From: Pseudarthrobacter psychrotolerans | Lineage (GTDB): Bacteria > Actinomycetota > Actinomycetes > Actinomycetales > Micrococcaceae | Assembly (NCBI RefSeq): GCF_009911795.1 | Contig: NZ_CP047898.1 | Span: forward strand, 806,001-870,000 | Direction: 5' to 3' | Length of the DNA: 64,000 bases | Part shown: positions 62,351 to 64,000 of the stretch, in pieces | Layout: every line of letters starts with the position of its first letter | Position numbering within the stretch: the first letter of the stretch is position 1 | Position numbers and translations under genes: made by a program | The notes under the pieces: generated by a model | Database searches by the model: none | What the model was told of the DNA's origin: nothing | The model's input: only the letters and a program-made list of their open reading frames with translations

Positions 62351-64000
62351 TCAGCCCACGTGCACCCACGGCCGCTTGGTGACATCCGGTTCGGCTTCGC
62401 GCAGGATCTCGCGCGTCACGGGAGCGATTTCGCCTTCGCCCAGCACCAGGAAGCGCAGGAGGTTCACGGCAGGATTGCCTTCGGTCCAGCGGAAGTAGAC
62501 GTGCGGCATCAGCCCGGTCACATCGCGGATGTGCAGGAGCACCGAGGCGATGGTGTTGGGGACGCCCGGTCCGTGTACTTCCAGGACGGCAAACCCGTGC
62601 CGCACAACGCCCCGGACTTCCAGGGCCGTCTCGAAGTCGGAGGAATCGTCCACAATGACTTCCAGGAACAGCGTCTGGTAGTCGGCAGGGAAGTGGCTTG
62701 CTTCGGTGGCGGAGGCCAGCTTCTGCCGGTAGGCGTCCGCTGACTGGCGAAGCGGTTCATGGGCGATGATCCCGATAGGCCCGGCCAGGTTCTCCGCCAT
62801 AAACTCCAGGGCCTGGGTGTCCAGCCGGACGTGCGTGGCGTGCAGTTCGAACGAGCGAAGCACCCTCGAGAGCAGCGAGATGCTGATGATCCCCAGGATG
62901 AAGAAGCCGGCAATCCGGATCCCTTCGGGACGTTCAAAGATATTGGTGACGGTCGTGTAGACAAAGAGCACCGTGATAATACCGAAGCCGATGGTCCGCT
63001 TACGCTGCTGAAGCCGGCGGGCCGAAAGCGTCACAGCCACTGCGGCCGAGGTCATCAGCACCAGGACGCCGGTAGCGTACGCACCGCCCTGTGCGTCGAC
63101 GTCGGCCTCAAACAGCCAGGTGATCAGGAACCCGATCAGCGTGAAGACGAGTACGAGCGGCCGGACCGCCTTCGCCCATGCAGGGGCCATGCCGTACCGC
63201 GGCAGGTACCGGGGGACAAGGTTCAGCAGGCCGGCCATCGCGGACGCACCGGCGAACCACAGGATGGCGATGGTGCTCAGGTCGTACACCGTTCCGAAGC
63301 CTGCCCCGAGGTATTCGTGCGCCAGGAACGCCAGCGCCCGCCCGTTCGCTTGCCCGCCCGGCAGGAATTCACGCTCGGGGATCAGGACCACGGTGGTGAA
63401 GCTGCTGGTGACCAGGAAGGAACTCATGATCACGGCGGCGGTGGTCAGCATCCGCCGGGTTCCCTGGATCCGTCCGGCCGGGTTTTCCTCGGTATCGCCC
63501 GCGCCGCCAAGGATCTGCGGCATCACCGCGACTCCGGTTTCAAAGCCGGACAGTCCCAGCGCCAGCTTGGGGAAGACCAGCAGGGCGATGGCAACCGCCA
63601 TCAGCGGATTCCCGTGCGAGGTGTTCAGGGTCTGCCACCAGTCACCGACGGCGACCGGATGGGCGGCTGCCTCCACAAGCGACCTGGCGATGACCACCAC
63701 ATTGAGCCCCAGGTACAGGAGCACCAGCACAACGGCGACGCCGATCGCCTCCTTGAACCCGCGCAGGAAGACCGCAGCGAGCAAAGCAAGCAGCACCAGC
63801 GTCACGGCCACCCCTGGCCATGCAGGACGTCCGGGGCAAACGGATTCTCGACCAGGTGTGCCGTGGCATCGGCGGCGGACAGTGTCATGGTGATCATGAA
63901 GTCCGTCGCTGCAAACCCCAGAAGCACCAGCACCAGGAGTTTGCCGCGCCACTTGGGGAGCAGCCGCTCCAGCATGGCAATGGAACCCTCGCCGCGGTGG
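62351..64000 (-). pseudogene. APC-family amino acid permease, 5' end outside window, one-base frameshift
   Basis: From the right edge the first frame reads [20 protein letters not shown] and ends GQGWP with a stop. The next frame continues at once with [20 protein letters not shown] and runs to the stop at 62351. Adding one base to GGGG (63811-63814) joins them, giving a protein that already has 549 residues in the window. Helices include [20 protein letters not shown] and [19 protein letters not shown], as in large APC permeases. The C-terminal 190 residues are cytoplasmic, mixed alpha/beta ([37 protein letters not shown]). Substrate unknown. Confidence 0.8.

Noticed and set aside
1..64000. 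tRNA, rRNA or phage integration sites
   Set aside because: I looked for tRNA-like cloverleaf ends and attachment-site repeats and saw none; a covariance-model scan would be needed to exclude small RNAs.

Overview
The window is high-GC DNA with compact, often ATGA-overlapping operons and GTG/TTG starts. Its gene content (mycothiol-era actinobacterial families such as DUF222-HNH endonuclease, EF-G-like FusA2, stand-alone LigD polymerase domain, HpaD of the Mn-dependent extradiol type, large LuxR ATPase regulator) points to a soil actinobacterium of the Arthrobacter/Pseudarthrobacter group. It looks like a catabolic, accessory-rich chromosomal stretch in the left 40 kb and a more ordinary chromosomal stretch in the right 24 kb.

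Layout. 1-8.3 kb: end of an MHS-type transporter with divergent LysR regulator, a cation/proton antiporter whose 3' end is fused to an alpha-L-rhamnosidase remnant, an amino-acid permease, a gene-decay zone, then an amidohydrolase and a D-threonine-aldolase-like PLP enzyme. 8.3-9.3 kb: a second adenylate kinase with a damaged tail and a deleted DHFR-like remnant. 9.3-18.7 kb: homoprotocatechuate (3,4-dihydroxyphenylacetate) meta-cleavage cluster: hpaI, hpaH, hpaD, hpaE, a GntR/FCD regulator, a fused FAH-RraA protein, then an RraA-RidA-MFS operon. 18.8-24.5 kb: PucR regulator diverging from a TPP-enzyme, aldehyde dehydrogenase and M20 amidohydrolase operon of unknown substrate. 24.6-34.1 kb: a probable D-apionate catabolic system: apnO, oiaC, lerI, derI, lerK on the minus strand, an MFS transporter, a GntR regulator and apnL (lactonase). 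A perfect 14-bp palindrome occurs on both sides of the regulator gene, so the transporter, regulator and lactonase probably form one regulon. 34.1-34.7 kb: TetR pseudogene and other remnants. 34.7-36.1 kb: short-chain fatty acid transporter. 36.4-39.2 kb: a complete IS21-family element with recognisable ends and a 6-bp target duplication. 39.2-64 kb: DUF4389 membrane protein, a gutted rsgA, ABM monooxygenase, phosphatase, 5'-3' exonuclease, HNH endonuclease, 2H phosphoesterase, EF-G-like protein, MFS, gamma-glutamyltransferase, HrpB helicase, a LuxR-family ATPase regulator, hydrolase, LigD-Pol, Sua5/YciO, ZIP transporter and an amino-acid permease running off the edge.

How genes work together. 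HpaD opens the homoprotocatechuate ring, HpaE oxidises the semialdehyde, the FAH part of the fused protein does decarboxylation/isomerisation, HpaH hydrates and HpaI cleaves to pyruvate and succinic semialdehyde. In the second pathway the inferred order is lactone opening (ApnL), oxidoisomerisation (ApnO), decarboxylation (OiaC) to L-erythrulose, phosphorylation (LerK) and two isomerisations (LerI, DerI) to D-erythrose 4-phosphate.

The most important caution for users of this sequence: at least seven otherwise intact genes are broken by loss of exactly one base, almost always in a run of 4-6 G or C. Adding one base per site restores family-length proteins each time. This looks more like consensus errors in homopolymers than biology. 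Separately there are real-looking decay scars (TetR, rsgA, rhamnosidase, DHFR-like, aldose epimerase, MFS remnants) that single-base errors cannot explain.
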